Positions 43,216-52,011 of a DNA stretch of 64,000 bases are shown piece by piece (the first letter of the stretch is position 1; each line of letters starts with the position of its first letter). Where the stretch lies: NCBI RefSeq assembly GCF_006334915.2, contig NZ_VDMA02000001.1, positions 186,001-250,000 of the forward strand, read 5' to 3'. The notes beneath the pieces were generated by a model that was given only the letters and a program-made list of their open reading frames with translations, searched no databases and was not told the origin of the DNA. The DNA comes from Microbispora catharanthi. Its GTDB lineage: Bacteria > Actinomycetota > Actinomycetes > Streptosporangiales > Streptosporangiaceae. The position numbers and the translations under genes are program-made.

Positions 43216-44117
43216 ACGGGCTCGGGCGCGGCGGTGCCGGCGAGCAGCTTGGCCACCTCCGGCCCGATCTCCGCGGGGTCCCAGCGGGCGCCCCTGTCGG
43301 CGGCCGGGCCGTGCCGGAAGCCTTCCATGACGCAGATCCGGCCGCCCTCGACCTCGAAGACCCGCCCGGTGACGTCCTTCGACTCGGCCGAGCCCAGCCA
43401 GACCACCAGCGGGGAGACGTTCTCCGGGGCCATCGCGTCGAACCCGCCCTCCCCGGGGGCGGCCATCGTCTCGGCGAAGACCTGCTCGGTCATCCGCGTA
43501 CGGGCGGCCGGGGCGATGGCGTTGACGGTCACGCCGTAGCGGCCGAGCTCGGCCGCCGCGACCAGGGTCAGCCCCACGATGCCCGCCTTGGCCGCCGAGT
43601 AGTTGCCCTGTCCCACGCTGCCGAGCAGGCCCGCGCCCGACGAGGTGTTGACCACTCGCGCGTCCACCGGGCGGCCGGCCTTCGACTCGGCGCGCCAGTG
43701 CAGCCCGGCGTGCTTGATCGGCAGGAAGTGGCCCTTCAGGTGCACGCGGATCACCGCGTCCCACTCCTCCTCCGACAGGTTGACCAGCATCCGGTCGCGG
43801 AGGAACCCGGCGTTGTTGACGAGCACGTCGAGGCGGCCGAAGCGCTCGATCGCGGTCGCCACCAGCCGCCGCGCGCCCTCGTCGGTGGCGATGTCGGACC
43901 GGTCGGCCACCGCCTCGCCGCCCAGCGCGCGGATCTCCTCGACCACCTCCTGAGCGGGACCCCTTGATCCGGCGTCCGACCCGCTCTCGCCGGACAGGCT
44001 GACCCCGAGGTCGTTCACCACGACCTTCGCGCCCTGGCGGGCGAACTCCAGCGCGTGCGCCCGGCCGATGCCGCGCCCCGCGCCGGTCACGATCACGACT
44101 CGATCCCTGCAGATCAT
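43161..44117 (-). CDS. SDR of the HIP regulon (MFE-2-type, Rv3548c/Rv3549c-like)
   Basis: A 318-residue SDR with TGAGRGIGRAHALEFARQGA, VVVNDLG, VLVNNAGFLRDRMLVNLSEE, VNTSSGAGLLGSVGQGNYSA and AKAGIVGLTLVAAAELGRYG. It has the same architecture as the Hsd4A-like protein (long tail), so a CoA-linked hydroxy substrate is likely. Mycobacterial KstR2 regulons contain such an SDR next to echA20, as here. It is divergent from echA20 across the KstR2-type operator, and its tail overlaps the ArsR gene by 55 bp, hinting that the last residues (CSSPASCSPRPVRR) are a recent extension. Confidence 0.78.
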   Translation of the reverse strand: MICRDRVVIVTGAGRGIGRAHALEFARQGAKVVVNDLGVSLSGESGSDAGSRGPAQEVVEEIRALGGEAVADRSDIATDEGARRLVATAIERFGRLDVLVNNAGFLRDRMLVNLSEEEWDAVIRVHLKGHFLPIKHAGLHWRAESKAGRPVDARVVNTSSGAGLLGSVGQGNYSAAKAGIVGLTLVAAAELGRYGVTVNAIAPAARTRMTEQVFAETMAAPGEGGFDAMAPENVSPLVVWLGSAESKDVTGRVFEVEGGRICVMEGFRHGPAADRGARWDPAEIGPEVAKLLAGTAAPEPVYGACSSPASCSPRPVRR

Positions 44118-44163
44118 CTCCGGACTCCTCGATAGGCCGGCCCTCGCCTGGGCCGCTCCACTC

Positions 44164-44192
44164 TGTTAGCGTAATTTCTAACAAATGTTAGA
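44164..44192. promoter_or_regulatory. KstR2-type operator between SDR and echA20
   Basis: TCTAACA-AA-TGTTAGA (44177-44192) is a perfect 7-bp inverted repeat with a 2-base spacer. A further half-site TGTTAG lies at 44164-44169. It sits 15 bp before the echA20 ATG. A related site precedes the other HIP-gene pair at 52012-52031. Binding by the KstR2 protein encoded at 52858 is inferred. Confidence 0.7.
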
Positions 44193-44206
44193 TGGAAAGG
44201 CAGCGT

Positions 44207-44956
44207 ATGGGAATCTCGACCAGCCGTCATGGCGAGGGCGTCGCCGAAGTCGTGGTGGACGCCCCGCCGGTCAACGCGCTGACCGTACGCGGATGGTTCG
44301 AGCTCGCCGACGCCGTACGGGAGGCCGGGCGTGACCCGGAGACCCGCGTCGTGGTGCTGCGGGCCGAGGGTCGCGGGTTCAACGCCGGCGTGGACATCAA
44401 GGAGATGCAGGCGACCAGCGGGTTCGACGCGCTGGTGGGCGCCAACCGCGGCTGTTATGAGGCGTTCGCGGCGGTCTACGAGTGCGAGGTCCCCGTGGTC
44501 GCGGCCGTGCACGGCTTCTGCCTCGGCGGCGGTGTGGGGCTGGCCGGCAACGCCGACGTCGTGGTGGCCTCCGACGACGCCTACTTCGGTCTGCCCGAAG
44601 TGGAGCGGGGCGCGCTCGGCGCGGCCACCCACCTCGCCAGGCTGGTGCCCCAGCACCTGATGCGCGCGATGGTCTACACGTGCCGCAACGTCACCGCCGC
44701 CGAATTGCACGCGTTCGGATCGGTGCTCGAGGTCGTGCCGCGTGAGCGGCTGCGCGACGCGGCGCTCGAGGTGGCGGCCCAGATCGCCGCAAAGGACCCG
44801 TACGTGATCCGGCGGGCCAAGGAGTCGCTCAACGGCATCGACCCGGTCGACGTCAAGCGCAGCTACCGGTTCGAGCAGGGCTTCACGTTCGAGCTCAACC
44901 TCATGGGCGCCGGCGACCGGCACCGGGACGCCTTCGTCACGGAAGGAGGCCGGTGA
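44207..44956 (+). CDS. echA20: Crotonase EchA20 (HIP ring D hydrolase)
   Basis: A 249-residue crotonase nearly the same in layout as mycobacterial EchA20: VDAPPVNALTVRGWFELADA, LRAEGRGFNAGVDIKEMQAT, FCLGGGVGLAGNADVVVASD, FGLPEVERGALGAATHLARL and EQGFTFELNLMGAGDRHRDA. EchA20 opens ring D of HIEC-CoA hydrolytically. ATG 44207 has GAAAGG 7 bases upstream and places the operator outside the gene; an ATG at 44192 lies in the operator. It leads a four-gene operon with ipdA, ipdB and ipdC. Confidence 0.9.
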   Translation: MGISTSRHGEGVAEVVVDAPPVNALTVRGWFELADAVREAGRDPETRVVVLRAEGRGFNAGVDIKEMQATSGFDALVGANRGCYEAFAAVYECEVPVVAAVHGFCLGGGVGLAGNADVVVASDDAYFGLPEVERGALGAATHLARLVPQHLMRAMVYTCRNVTAAELHAFGSVLEVVPRERLRDAALEVAAQIAAKDPYVIRRAKESLNGIDPVDVKRSYRFEQGFTFELNLMGAGDRHRDAFVTEGGR

Positions 44957-45819
44957 TGGGCGTCGTCACCTCGATCGAGGATATCGTCGGCTCGCTGGAG
45001 AGCGGAATGACGATCGGCATCGGCGGCTGGGGCTCCCGGCGCAAGCCCATGGCGCTGGTGCGGGCCATCTACCGGTCCGCGCTGACGGACCTGACGATCG
45101 TGTCGTACGGCGGGCCGGACGTGGGCCTGCTCTGTGCGGCGGGCAAGGTGCGCCGGGTCGTCGCCCCGTTCGTGACGCTCGACTCGATCGCCCTAGAACC
45201 GCACTTCCGGGCCGCCCGGCAGCGCGGGGCCGTCGAGTTCACCGAATATGACGAGGGCATGTTCATGTTCGGTCTGCTCGCGGCGGCGCACCGGCTGCCG
45301 TTCCTGCCGACGCGGGCCGGGCTCGGCTCGGACGTGATGCGGGTCAACCCCGGCCTGCGGACGGTCCGCTCGCCGTACGACGACGGGGAGGAACTCGTCG
45401 CGGTGCCCGCGCTCACGATGGACGTGGCCCTCGTGCACATGGACGTGGCCGACACCCGGGGCAACGGCCGTTACCTCGGCCCCGATCCGTACATGGACGA
45501 CCTGTTCGCCAAGGCGGCCGGGCGGTGCTTTGTGTCCTGCGACCGGATGGTCGAGCCGGGCGAGCTGGGCGGACCGCCGCAGACGCTGCTGGTCAGCCGC
45601 ATGCACGTGACCGGCGTGGTCGAGACCCCCGGCGGCGGCCACTTCACAGACTGTCACTCCAACCACGGGGGGCAGGGCCGGGACGAGATGTTCCAGCTGC
45701 ACTACGCCGCCTCGGCGGCCGATCCGGAGGCGTGGGCGGTGTTCGCGGACCGGTTCCTGTCCGGCGACGAGGCGGCCTACCAGGAAAGCGTGCAGCAGTG
45801 GCGTGAGGAGGGGCGATGA
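44956..45819 (+). CDS. ipdA: COCHEA-CoA hydrolase alpha subunit IpdA
   Basis: A 287-residue CoA-transferase-fold protein: MTIGIGGWGSRRKPMALVRA, VSYGGPDVGLLCAAGKVRRV, PTRAGLGSDVMRVNPGLRTV, DVALVHMDVADTRGNGRYLG and the C-terminal TPGGGHFTDCHSNHGGQGRD. IpdAB use the coenzyme-A-transferase fold for a hydrolytic opening of the last steroid ring (ring C). AGGAGG precedes ATG 44956 by 6 bases; the ATG overlaps the echA20 stop by one base. A four-base overlap leads into ipdB. Confidence 0.92.
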   Translation: MGVVTSIEDIVGSLESGMTIGIGGWGSRRKPMALVRAIYRSALTDLTIVSYGGPDVGLLCAAGKVRRVVAPFVTLDSIALEPHFRAARQRGAVEFTEYDEGMFMFGLLAAAHRLPFLPTRAGLGSDVMRVNPGLRTVRSPYDDGEELVAVPALTMDVALVHMDVADTRGNGRYLGPDPYMDDLFAKAAGRCFVSCDRMVEPGELGGPPQTLLVSRMHVTGVVETPGGGHFTDCHSNHGGQGRDEMFQLHYAASAADPEAWAVFADRFLSGDEAAYQESVQQWREEGR

Positions 45820-46568
45820 GCGCGACCCGGGCGGAGATCTGCGTCGTGGCCTGCGCGGAGGCGTGGCGCGGCGACGGCGAGATCCTGGCGGCGGCCATGG
45901 GCACCTGCTCGATCCTGGGCGCCCGGCTGGCCCGGCTCACGTTCGAGCCCGGCCTGCTGACCACGGACGGCGGCGCGCTGCTGACCGCAGAGGCGGTGCC
46001 GTTCGGCGCGCCCGCGGGGGCGGTCGAGGGCTGGCTGCCGTTCCGCGAGCACCTGTGGCTGGTGCAGAACGGGCGCAGGCACGTGATGATGGGCGCCTCT
46101 CAAATCGACAAACGCGGCAACACGAACATCTCGGCCATCGGCGACTGGCCTCAGCCGAAGTCGCAGCTGCTCGGCGTGCGCGGGGCCCCCGGCAACACGA
46201 TCTGCAACCCGACCAGCTACTGGATCCCCAAGCAGTCCACCCGGGTGTTCGTCCCGAAGGTGGACGTGGTCAGCGGTGTGGGCCACGACCGTGCGGCCGA
46301 GCTGGGCCCGCGGGCCGCCCGCTTCCACGACCTGCGGCGGGTGGTGACCGACCTCGCCGTGTTCGACTTCGGCACCCCCGACGGCTCGATGCGGCTGGTC
46401 TCGGTGCATCCCGGCGTCGAGGTCGAGCAGGTGAAGGCCGCCACCGGGTTCGACCTGACGGTCGACGGCGATGTGCCGCAGACCCGTCAGCCCACGGACG
46501 AGGAGCTGCGCGTCATCCGCGAGGTGCTCGACCCGAAGGGATTGCGCTATCGGGAGGTGAAGGCATGA
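45816..46568 (+). CDS. ipdB: COCHEA-CoA hydrolase beta subunit IpdB
   Basis: A 250-residue partner of IpdA: VACAEAWRGDGEILAAAMGT, LEPGLLTTDGGA-like LTFEPGLLTTDGG, HVMMGASQIDKRGNTNISAI and GAPGNTICNPTSYWIPKQST. This SENxG-type site is changed relative to true CoA transferases, as in known IpdB. The pair is required for HIP degradation in mycobacteria and rhodococci. It overlaps ipdA and ipdC by 4 bp each. Confidence 0.92.
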   Translation: MSATRAEICVVACAEAWRGDGEILAAAMGTCSILGARLARLTFEPGLLTTDGGALLTAEAVPFGAPAGAVEGWLPFREHLWLVQNGRRHVMMGASQIDKRGNTNISAIGDWPQPKSQLLGVRGAPGNTICNPTSYWIPKQSTRVFVPKVDVVSGVGHDRAAELGPRAARFHDLRRVVTDLAVFDFGTPDGSMRLVSVHPGVEVEQVKAATGFDLTVDGDVPQTRQPTDEELRVIREVLDPKGLRYREVKA

Positions 46569-47635
46569 TCGGACCGACGCTGGACACCCCGCTCACGCGG
46601 CTGACCGGCGTCCGCCACCCGGTCGTGCAGACCGGCATGGGCTGGGTGGCCGGCCCCCGGCTGGTGTCGGCGGTGGCGAACGCGGGTGGCCTCGGCATCC
46701 TCGCCTCGGCCACGATGACCGCCGGTCAGCTCGCCGCCGCCATCGAGGAGGTGCGCTCGCGTACGGACGCGCCGTTCGGGGTGAACCTGCGCGCGGACGC
46801 CGGCGACGCGGGCGAGCGGGTCGACCTGCTGATCGGGAACCGGGTGAAGGTGGCCTCGTTCGCGCTGGCCCCGCGGCAGGAGCTGATCGCCAAGCTCAAG
46901 GACGCCGGGATCGTGGTGATCCCGTCCGTCGGCGCCAGGCGGCACGCGGAGAAGGTCGCCGCCTGGGGCGCCGACGCCGTGCTGGTGCAGGGCGGCGAGG
47001 GCGGCGGCCACACCGGCGCGGTCGCCACGACGCTGCTGTTGCCCCAGGTCGTGGACGCCGTCGACATCCCGGTGATCGCCGCGGGCGGCTTCTTCGACGG
47101 GCGCGGTCTCGCCGCCGCTCTGGCGTACGGCGCGGCGGGCGTGGCGATGGGCACGCGGTTCCTGCTGACCTCGGACAGCTCGGTCCCGGAGGCGGTCAAG
47201 CGGACCTATCTCGGCATGTCGGAGACCGTCGTCACCCGTCAGGTGGACGGCATGCCGCATCGGGTGCTGCGCACCGAACTGGTGGACGGGCTGGAGCGGT
47301 CGGGGACGGTGTCGGGCCTGGTGCGGGCGGTGCGCAACGCCGCCCGCTTCAAGAAGATCTCCGGCATGTCGTGGCCCGCCATGATCCGCGACGGCCTGGC
47401 CATGAAGCACGGCAAGGAGCTGAGCTGGTCGCAGGTGCTGATGGCGGCCAACACCCCGATGCTGCTCAAGGCGGCCATGGTGGACGGCCGCCCGGACCTC
47501 GGCGTGATGGCGTCCGGCCAGGTCGTCGCGCTCATCGACGACCTGCCCACCTGTGAGGAGCTGATCGACTCCATCGTCACCCAGGCCGCCGAGGTCGTCC
47601 GCGCTCTCGGCGGGAAGCTTGCCGAAACTATGTAG
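46565..47635 (+). CDS. ipdC: Flavin-dependent IpdC (nitronate monooxygenase-like)
   Basis: A 356-residue FMN TIM-barrel of the 2-nitropropane dioxygenase family: VVQTGMGWVAGPRLVSAVAN, GGLGILASATMTAGQLAAAI, DAVLVQGGEGGGHTG, IPVIAAGGFFDGRGLAAALA and GVAMGTRFLLTSDSSVPE. IpdC acts on the HIP-CoA branch to oxidise or isomerise a ring C intermediate before IpdAB. Length and context match the mycobacterial protein. Last gene of the operon; a new TetR gene with its own operator starts directly after it. Confidence 0.9.
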   Translation: MIGPTLDTPLTRLTGVRHPVVQTGMGWVAGPRLVSAVANAGGLGILASATMTAGQLAAAIEEVRSRTDAPFGVNLRADAGDAGERVDLLIGNRVKVASFALAPRQELIAKLKDAGIVVIPSVGARRHAEKVAAWGADAVLVQGGEGGGHTGAVATTLLLPQVVDAVDIPVIAAGGFFDGRGLAAALAYGAAGVAMGTRFLLTSDSSVPEAVKRTYLGMSETVVTRQVDGMPHRVLRTELVDGLERSGTVSGLVRAVRNAARFKKISGMSWPAMIRDGLAMKHGKELSWSQVLMAANTPMLLKAAMVDGRPDLGVMASGQVVALIDDLPTCEELIDSIVTQAAEVVRALGGKLAETM

Positions 47636-47644
47636 ACCGGTCTA
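47633..47644. promoter_or_regulatory. LmrA/YxaF-type TetR operator
   Basis: TAGACCGGTCTA, a perfect 12-bp palindrome overlapping the ipdC stop, 10 bp before the TetR ATG. It matches the TAGAC-N2-GTCTA core known for LmrA/YxaF-family regulators. Confidence 0.7.
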
Positions 47645-47654
47645 GTCTGGCGGC

Positions 47655-48242
47655 ATGACGCGAAGGAACGACACGCGCGAGCGCGTCCTGCGCACCGCCG
47701 CCGGGCTCTTCCAGCGGCAGGGCTACAACGCCACCGGCCTCAACCAGGTGCTGGCGGAGAGCCGGGCGCCCAAGGGCTCGCTGTACTTCCACTTCCCCGA
47801 GGGCAAGGAGCAGCTGGCCGCCGAGGCGGTGGCGGTCGCGGGCGGCGAGCTCGGCGAGCGGATCGCCGCCGCCGTGGCAGCCGCCCCCGGTCCCGCCGAG
47901 GCCGTCGTCCGGATCGGCGACCTGCTCGCCCACGACCTGGAGGAGTCGGGGTTCGAGGAGGGCTGCCCGGTGGCCACGGTCGCCCTGGAGGCCGCCGGCG
48001 GCAGCGAACCCATCCGGTCGGCCTGCGACGCGGCGTACGCCTCCTGGCTGCGCGGCCTGGCCGGCTATCTGCACGGGCAGGGGGTGGACGAGGCCGAGGC
48101 GCTCGCCGACCTGGTGCTGTCCTCGCTGCAGGGAGCGCTCCTGCTCGCCCGCGTGCGTCGCGACACCGGCGTCATCCACTCGGTCACGCGACGGATCGGC
48201 GGCCTGGTCGCCGGCGCCGCCCGGCGGAAGGACTCCGAATGA
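47655..48242 (+). CDS. TetR regulator, LmrA/YxaF type
   Basis: A 195-residue TetR protein: RVLRTAAGLFQRQGYNATGL, NQVLAESRAPKGSLYFHFPE and GKEQLAAEAV, then the LmrA-type C-terminal FEEGCPVATVALEAAGGSEP. The N-terminal pattern plus the TAGACCGGTCTA operator directly upstream identify the subfamily. It is co-transcribed with the metallo-hydrolase (ATGA overlap), which it probably represses. It is an insert in the HIP regulon, not a steroid gene by sequence. Confidence 0.85.
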   Translation: MTRRNDTRERVLRTAAGLFQRQGYNATGLNQVLAESRAPKGSLYFHFPEGKEQLAAEAVAVAGGELGERIAAAVAAAPGPAEAVVRIGDLLAHDLEESGFEEGCPVATVALEAAGGSEPIRSACDAAYASWLRGLAGYLHGQGVDEAEALADLVLSSLQGALLLARVRRDTGVIHSVTRRIGGLVAGAARRKDSE

Positions 48243-49054
48243 GGATCCACCACCTCAACTGCGGCTCGATGCGGAAGATCGAGCCCACCTACGACGGCCT
48301 GGCGCCCGCGCACGCGGTGGCCCACTGCCTGCTCGCCGAGACCGAGCGCGACGGCCTGGTGCTCGTGGAGACCGGGCTCGGGCTCGGCGACGTACGCGAC
48401 CCGGCGAGCGCGCTCGCCGCGGACTGGACGGAGATGGTCGAGCCGGTGCTCGACCCTGCCGAGACCGCCGTGCGCCAGGTCGAGCGCCTCGGCTACGCGC
48501 CCGCCGACGTGCGGCACATCCTGCTGACCCACCTCGACGTCGACCACTCCGGCGGCCTGCCGGACTTCCCGGACGCCCGGGTGCACGTCCTGGAGGAGGA
48601 ACTGGCCGCCGCCGTGGCCGAGGCCCCCAGCCGGCGCTATCGGCCTGCGCACTGGGCTCACGGGCCGCGCTGGGTGACGTACGAGTCCGGCCCGGGCGAG
48701 GAGTGGTTCGGCTTCGGCGGCGTACGGCAGGCGCACGGGCTGCCGCCGGAGTTCCTGCTGGTGCCGCTCGGCGGGCACACCGCCGGACACGCGGCGGTGG
48801 CCGTGCGCGACGACGGCCGGTGGCTGCTGCACGCGGGCGACGCGTACTTCTACCACGGCGAGCTGCGGGCGGGGGAACCGGAACCGCACCCGCTGCTCGA
48901 CGTGGTGCAGACCGGCGCGCAGGTCGACGCCGAGCTGCGGCTGCGCAACCGCGACCGGCTGCGCGCGCTCGTCCGCGACCACGCGGGCGAGGTGGAGGTC
49001 TTCTCCGCCCACGACCCCTGGGAGCTGCGCCGCTACCAGTCAACCGGCGAGTGA
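48239..49054 (+). CDS. Metallo-beta-lactamase-fold hydrolase
   Basis: A 271-residue MBL-fold enzyme. The metal motif is ILLTHLDVDHSGGLPDFPDA (His, Asp and His in HxxxDH form), then PLGGHTAGHAAVAV and WLLHAGDAYFYHG. It resembles the lactonase-like group; substrate unknown. ATG overlaps the TetR stop by 4 bp and its 3' end overlaps the convergent fadE32-like gene by 15 bp. Confidence 0.8.
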   Translation: MRIHHLNCGSMRKIEPTYDGLAPAHAVAHCLLAETERDGLVLVETGLGLGDVRDPASALAADWTEMVEPVLDPAETAVRQVERLGYAPADVRHILLTHLDVDHSGGLPDFPDARVHVLEEELAAAVAEAPSRRYRPAHWAHGPRWVTYESGPGEEWFGFGGVRQAHGLPPEFLLVPLGGHTAGHAAVAVRDDGRWLLHAGDAYFYHGELRAGEPEPHPLLDVVQTGAQVDAELRLRNRDRLRALVRDHAGEVEVFSAHDPWELRRYQSTGE

Positions 49055-50038
49055 GCCGATCACCCGCGCCCGGTGGTCCGAGGGCGAGCCCCACGCCGTG
49101 TGCAGGGCGCGGGCTCTGCGGATGAGCAGGCTGGGGTCGTACTCATCCGTATAGGCGATCGCGCCGTGCACCTGCAGTGCGATCTTCGCCGCGGCGTACG
49201 CCGCCTCGGACGCCGCGGCCTTGGCCGCCGACACGTCGCGGGCGAAGTCCGGCGTGCCGTACGCCAGGGCGGCCCCGTGCACCAGCGGGCGGGCGTACTC
49301 CAGCCCGACCAGGGCGTCGGCCAGGTGGTGCTTGACCGCCTGGAACTCGCCGATCGGCCGGCCGAACTGCCGCCGGGCCTTCGCGTAGTCCACCGACACC
49401 TCCAGCAGGCGGCGTCCGGTCCCCACGAGCTGCGCCGCGCACGCGAGCACGCCCATGTCGTACGCGTCGGCGGCGGCCGCCGCCACGTGCGGTCCCTCGG
49501 CCAGCGCCTCGCCCGGCGTGACCGGGAACAGCCGCCGGGCGGGGTCGAGGGACGCGCGGGCCTCGCCGGGGACGGCGGCGCACAGCCGCTCGCCGTCCAC
49601 CAGCAACGCCAGGTCGGCGGCGTCGGCGTCCAGCGCGTACGGCACGGCCGGGGGCAGCGCGAGCGTGACGAGGGCCGCGCCCTCGGCGATCGGCGGCAGC
49701 CACCGGCTCGCCAGGGCCTCCTCGCCCAGCCGGTCGAGCAGCACGGCGGCGGCCACGGTCTCGGCGTACGGCCCGGGAACGCCGTGCCTGCCGAGCTCGT
49801 GGAACGCGGTCACCAGCTCGACCGGCAGCGGCCCGGCGCCTCCGGCGGCCCCTCCCGCAGACTGGGGCACGGCGATCGCGAGCACCCCGGCCTCGGCCAG
49901 CGTGCGCCACAGCGTGAGGCCGCGCCCGCGCCGGCCGGCCGCCCAGTCGCGGACCACGCCGGGCACGGCCGCCTCGGTGAGCAGCTTGCCGAGGGTCTCG
50001 CCGAACAGCCGCTGCTCGGCGTCGAGGACGAATCTCAT
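49040..50038 (-). CDS. Acyl-CoA dehydrogenase FadE32/FadE33-like
   Basis: A 332-residue short acyl-CoA dehydrogenase subunit: GVLAIAVPQSAGGAAGG, VDYAKARRQFGRPIGEFQAV, KHHLADALVGLEYARPLVHG and LQVHGAIAYTDEYDPSLLIR. Length and lack of the canonical N-terminal FAD segments match FadE32/33, which pair with FadE31 on late HIP intermediates. The start overlaps the stop of fadE31 (ATGA). The two should form a heteromer. Which of FadE32 and FadE33 it equals cannot be decided. Confidence 0.8.
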   Translation of the reverse strand: MRFVLDAEQRLFGETLGKLLTEAAVPGVVRDWAAGRRGRGLTLWRTLAEAGVLAIAVPQSAGGAAGGAGPLPVELVTAFHELGRHGVPGPYAETVAAAVLLDRLGEEALASRWLPPIAEGAALVTLALPPAVPYALDADAADLALLVDGERLCAAVPGEARASLDPARRLFPVTPGEALAEGPHVAAAAADAYDMGVLACAAQLVGTGRRLLEVSVDYAKARRQFGRPIGEFQAVKHHLADALVGLEYARPLVHGAALAYGTPDFARDVSAAKAAASEAAYAAAKIALQVHGAIAYTDEYDPSLLIRRARALHTAWGSPSDHRARVIGSLAG

Positions 50039-51165
50039 CGGCTTCCCGCCTTCGGCAGGCCGAGCACGCGCTCGGCGATCACGTTGCGCTGGATCTCGTT
50101 GGTCCCGGCGTAGATCGGGCCGGCCAGGGAGAAGACGTATCCCTCCAGCCACTCGCCCGCCAGCTCGCCGTCCGGGCCGAGCAGGTCGAGGGCCGTCTCG
50201 TGCAGCGCCACGTCCAGCTCCGACCAGAAGATCTTGTTGACGCTCGACTCGGCGCCCGCGTCCTCCGTGCGGGAGATCGTCTCGAAGCCCTTGAGCCGGT
50301 AGGCGCGCGCCTTGATCCACGCGTCGGCCACCCGGTCGCGCAGCGCGGTGTCGGCGGGGTCGCCGTGCTCGCGCCACAGCTCCACGAGGCGGTCGGCGGC
50401 GGCCAGGAAGCGGCCGGGGCTGCGCAGCGTGAGCCCGCGCTCGTTGCCGGTGGTGCTCATCGCGACCTTCCACCCGGCGCCCGGCTCGCCGATCACGTCG
50501 TGGTCGGGGACGAACACGTCGTCGAAGAACAGCTCGGCGAAGGCCGGCTTGCCGTCGATGCGGCCGATCGGCCTGCGGGTGATCCCCTCGGCGTCGAGGG
50601 GGAACATGAGGTAGGTCAGCCCTCGGTGTCGTTCGGCCTCCGGGTCGGAGCGGAACGGCCCGAAGCCCCAGTCGGCGAAGGCGGCCCGCGAGCTCCACGT
50701 CTTCTGGCCGTTCAGCAGCCAGCCGCCGTCGGTCCGGGTCGCGCTCGCGCGCAGCGACGCGAGGTCGCTGCCCGCGCCCGGCTCCGACCACGCCTGGGCC
50801 CAGATCACCTCGCCGGAGGCCATCGACGGCAGGACGCGGGCGAGCTGCTCGGGCGTGCCGTGCTGGAACAGCGTGGGCGCGAGCAGGTTGATGCCGTTCT
50901 GGCTGACCCGCCCCGGCGCCCCGGCCGCGTAGTACTCCTCCTCGAAGACCAGCCACTCCAGCGGCGAGGCGTTCCGGCCGCCGTACTCCTCGGGCCACGA
51001 CACCACCGACAGGCGGGCTTCGTGCAGCTCGCGCTCCCAGGCGCGGTGCGCGGCGAAGCCCTCCTCGATCTCCAGGGACGGCAGGGGAGCGGCGGGGACG
51101 TGCTCGCGGAGCCAGGCGCGCACCTCGGCGCGGAACGGTTCCACCGGCGAGAGGTCAAGATCCAT
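50035..51165 (-). CDS. fadE31: Acyl-CoA dehydrogenase FadE31-like
   Basis: A 376-residue dehydrogenase: SVVSWPEEYGGRNASPLEWL, MASGEVIWAQAWSEPGAGSD, DGGWLLNGQKTWSSRAAFAD, WGFGPFRSDPEAERHRGLTY and GPIYAGTNEIQRNVIAERVL. The alignment in memory to mycobacterial FadE31 is closer than to FadE30 (WAQAWSEP and RSDPEAxRHxGLTY). It belongs to the HIP regulon. Stop overlaps fadE32-like, and its own start overlaps the enoyl-CoA hydratase stop by 11 bp. No FadE30 gene is in the window. Confidence 0.85.
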   Translation of the reverse strand: MDLDLSPVEPFRAEVRAWLREHVPAAPLPSLEIEEGFAAHRAWERELHEARLSVVSWPEEYGGRNASPLEWLVFEEEYYAAGAPGRVSQNGINLLAPTLFQHGTPEQLARVLPSMASGEVIWAQAWSEPGAGSDLASLRASATRTDGGWLLNGQKTWSSRAAFADWGFGPFRSDPEAERHRGLTYLMFPLDAEGITRRPIGRIDGKPAFAELFFDDVFVPDHDVIGEPGAGWKVAMSTTGNERGLTLRSPGRFLAAADRLVELWREHGDPADTALRDRVADAWIKARAYRLKGFETISRTEDAGAESSVNKIFWSELDVALHETALDLLGPDGELAGEWLEGYVFSLAGPIYAGTNEIQRNVIAERVLGLPKAGSR

Positions 51166-51994
51166 CGGCGGCCGCCTTCATGCTCTTGGGATCCATCCCG
51201 GCCAGGGAGTCGGCCGAGGTCTCGGCGTTGTGGGCGTGGGCGAGGTGGTGCAGGCCGAAGACCGAGTCCATCCCGGCGTGCATGCCCTGCAGGTCCTCGG
51301 CCTGGTTGACCGCCTTCTTGGTCAGCGCCAGGCCCATCCGCGGCATCGCGGCGATCTTCCCGGCCAGCGCGAACGTCTCGGTCTCCAGGTCGTCGCGCGG
51401 CACGACCCGGTTGACCATCCCCACCTCGTACGCGCGCCGGGCCGGCATGCGGTCGCCGGTGAACAGGAACTCCTTGGCGATCCTGGGCGGCATGGCCCAG
51501 GGGTGGGCGAAGTACTCGACGCCCGGGATGCCCATGCGTACGACGGGGTCGGCGAAGAACGCGTCGTCGGAGGCGACGATCAGGTCGCAGACCCAGGCGA
51601 GCATGAGCCCGCCCGCGATGCACGCGCCCTGCACCATGGCGATCGTCGGTTTGGGGATCTCCCGCCACCGCCGGCACATGCCCAGGTAGACCTCCGACTC
51701 CCGGGCGAAGCGGCTCTCGGCGCCCTCCTTGCCGACGTGGTCCCACCACAGGCCCGCCTTACGCTCGAAGGAGACGTGGGCGTCCCTGCCGGGCGTGCCG
51801 ATGTCGTGCCCTGCCGAGAAGTGCTCGCCCTCGCCGGCCAGCACGATCACCTTGACCTCGTCGTCGGCCGCCGCCCGGTAGAAGGCCTCGTCGAGGGCGT
51901 ACGTCATCGCCGAGTTCTGCGCGTTGCGGTACTCCGGGCGGCTCATGGTGACCACCGCCACGGGCCCGCGGCGCTCGTAACGCACCACTGTCAT
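51155..51994 (-). CDS. Enoyl-CoA hydratase (crotonase family)
   Basis: A 279-residue crotonase: VAVVTMSRPEYRNAQNSAMT, VIVLAGEGEHFSAGHDIGTP and VQGACIAGGLMLAWVCDLIV (oxyanion-hole segments). It has a long insertion around FERKAGLWWDHVGKEGAESR. It is the first gene of a three-gene operon with fadE31 and the fadE32-like gene, and starts at an ATG 18 bp from the KstR2-type operator. Probable role: hydration in HIP-CoA breakdown. I cannot assign a numbered Ech name. Confidence 0.8.
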   Translation of the reverse strand: MTVVRYERRGPVAVVTMSRPEYRNAQNSAMTYALDEAFYRAAADDEVKVIVLAGEGEHFSAGHDIGTPGRDAHVSFERKAGLWWDHVGKEGAESRFARESEVYLGMCRRWREIPKPTIAMVQGACIAGGLMLAWVCDLIVASDDAFFADPVVRMGIPGVEYFAHPWAMPPRIAKEFLFTGDRMPARRAYEVGMVNRVVPRDDLETETFALAGKIAAMPRMGLALTKKAVNQAEDLQGMHAGMDSVFGLHHLAHAHNAETSADSLAGMDPKSMKAAADGS

Positions 51995-52011
51995 GGGACC
52001 CTCGCATTCTT

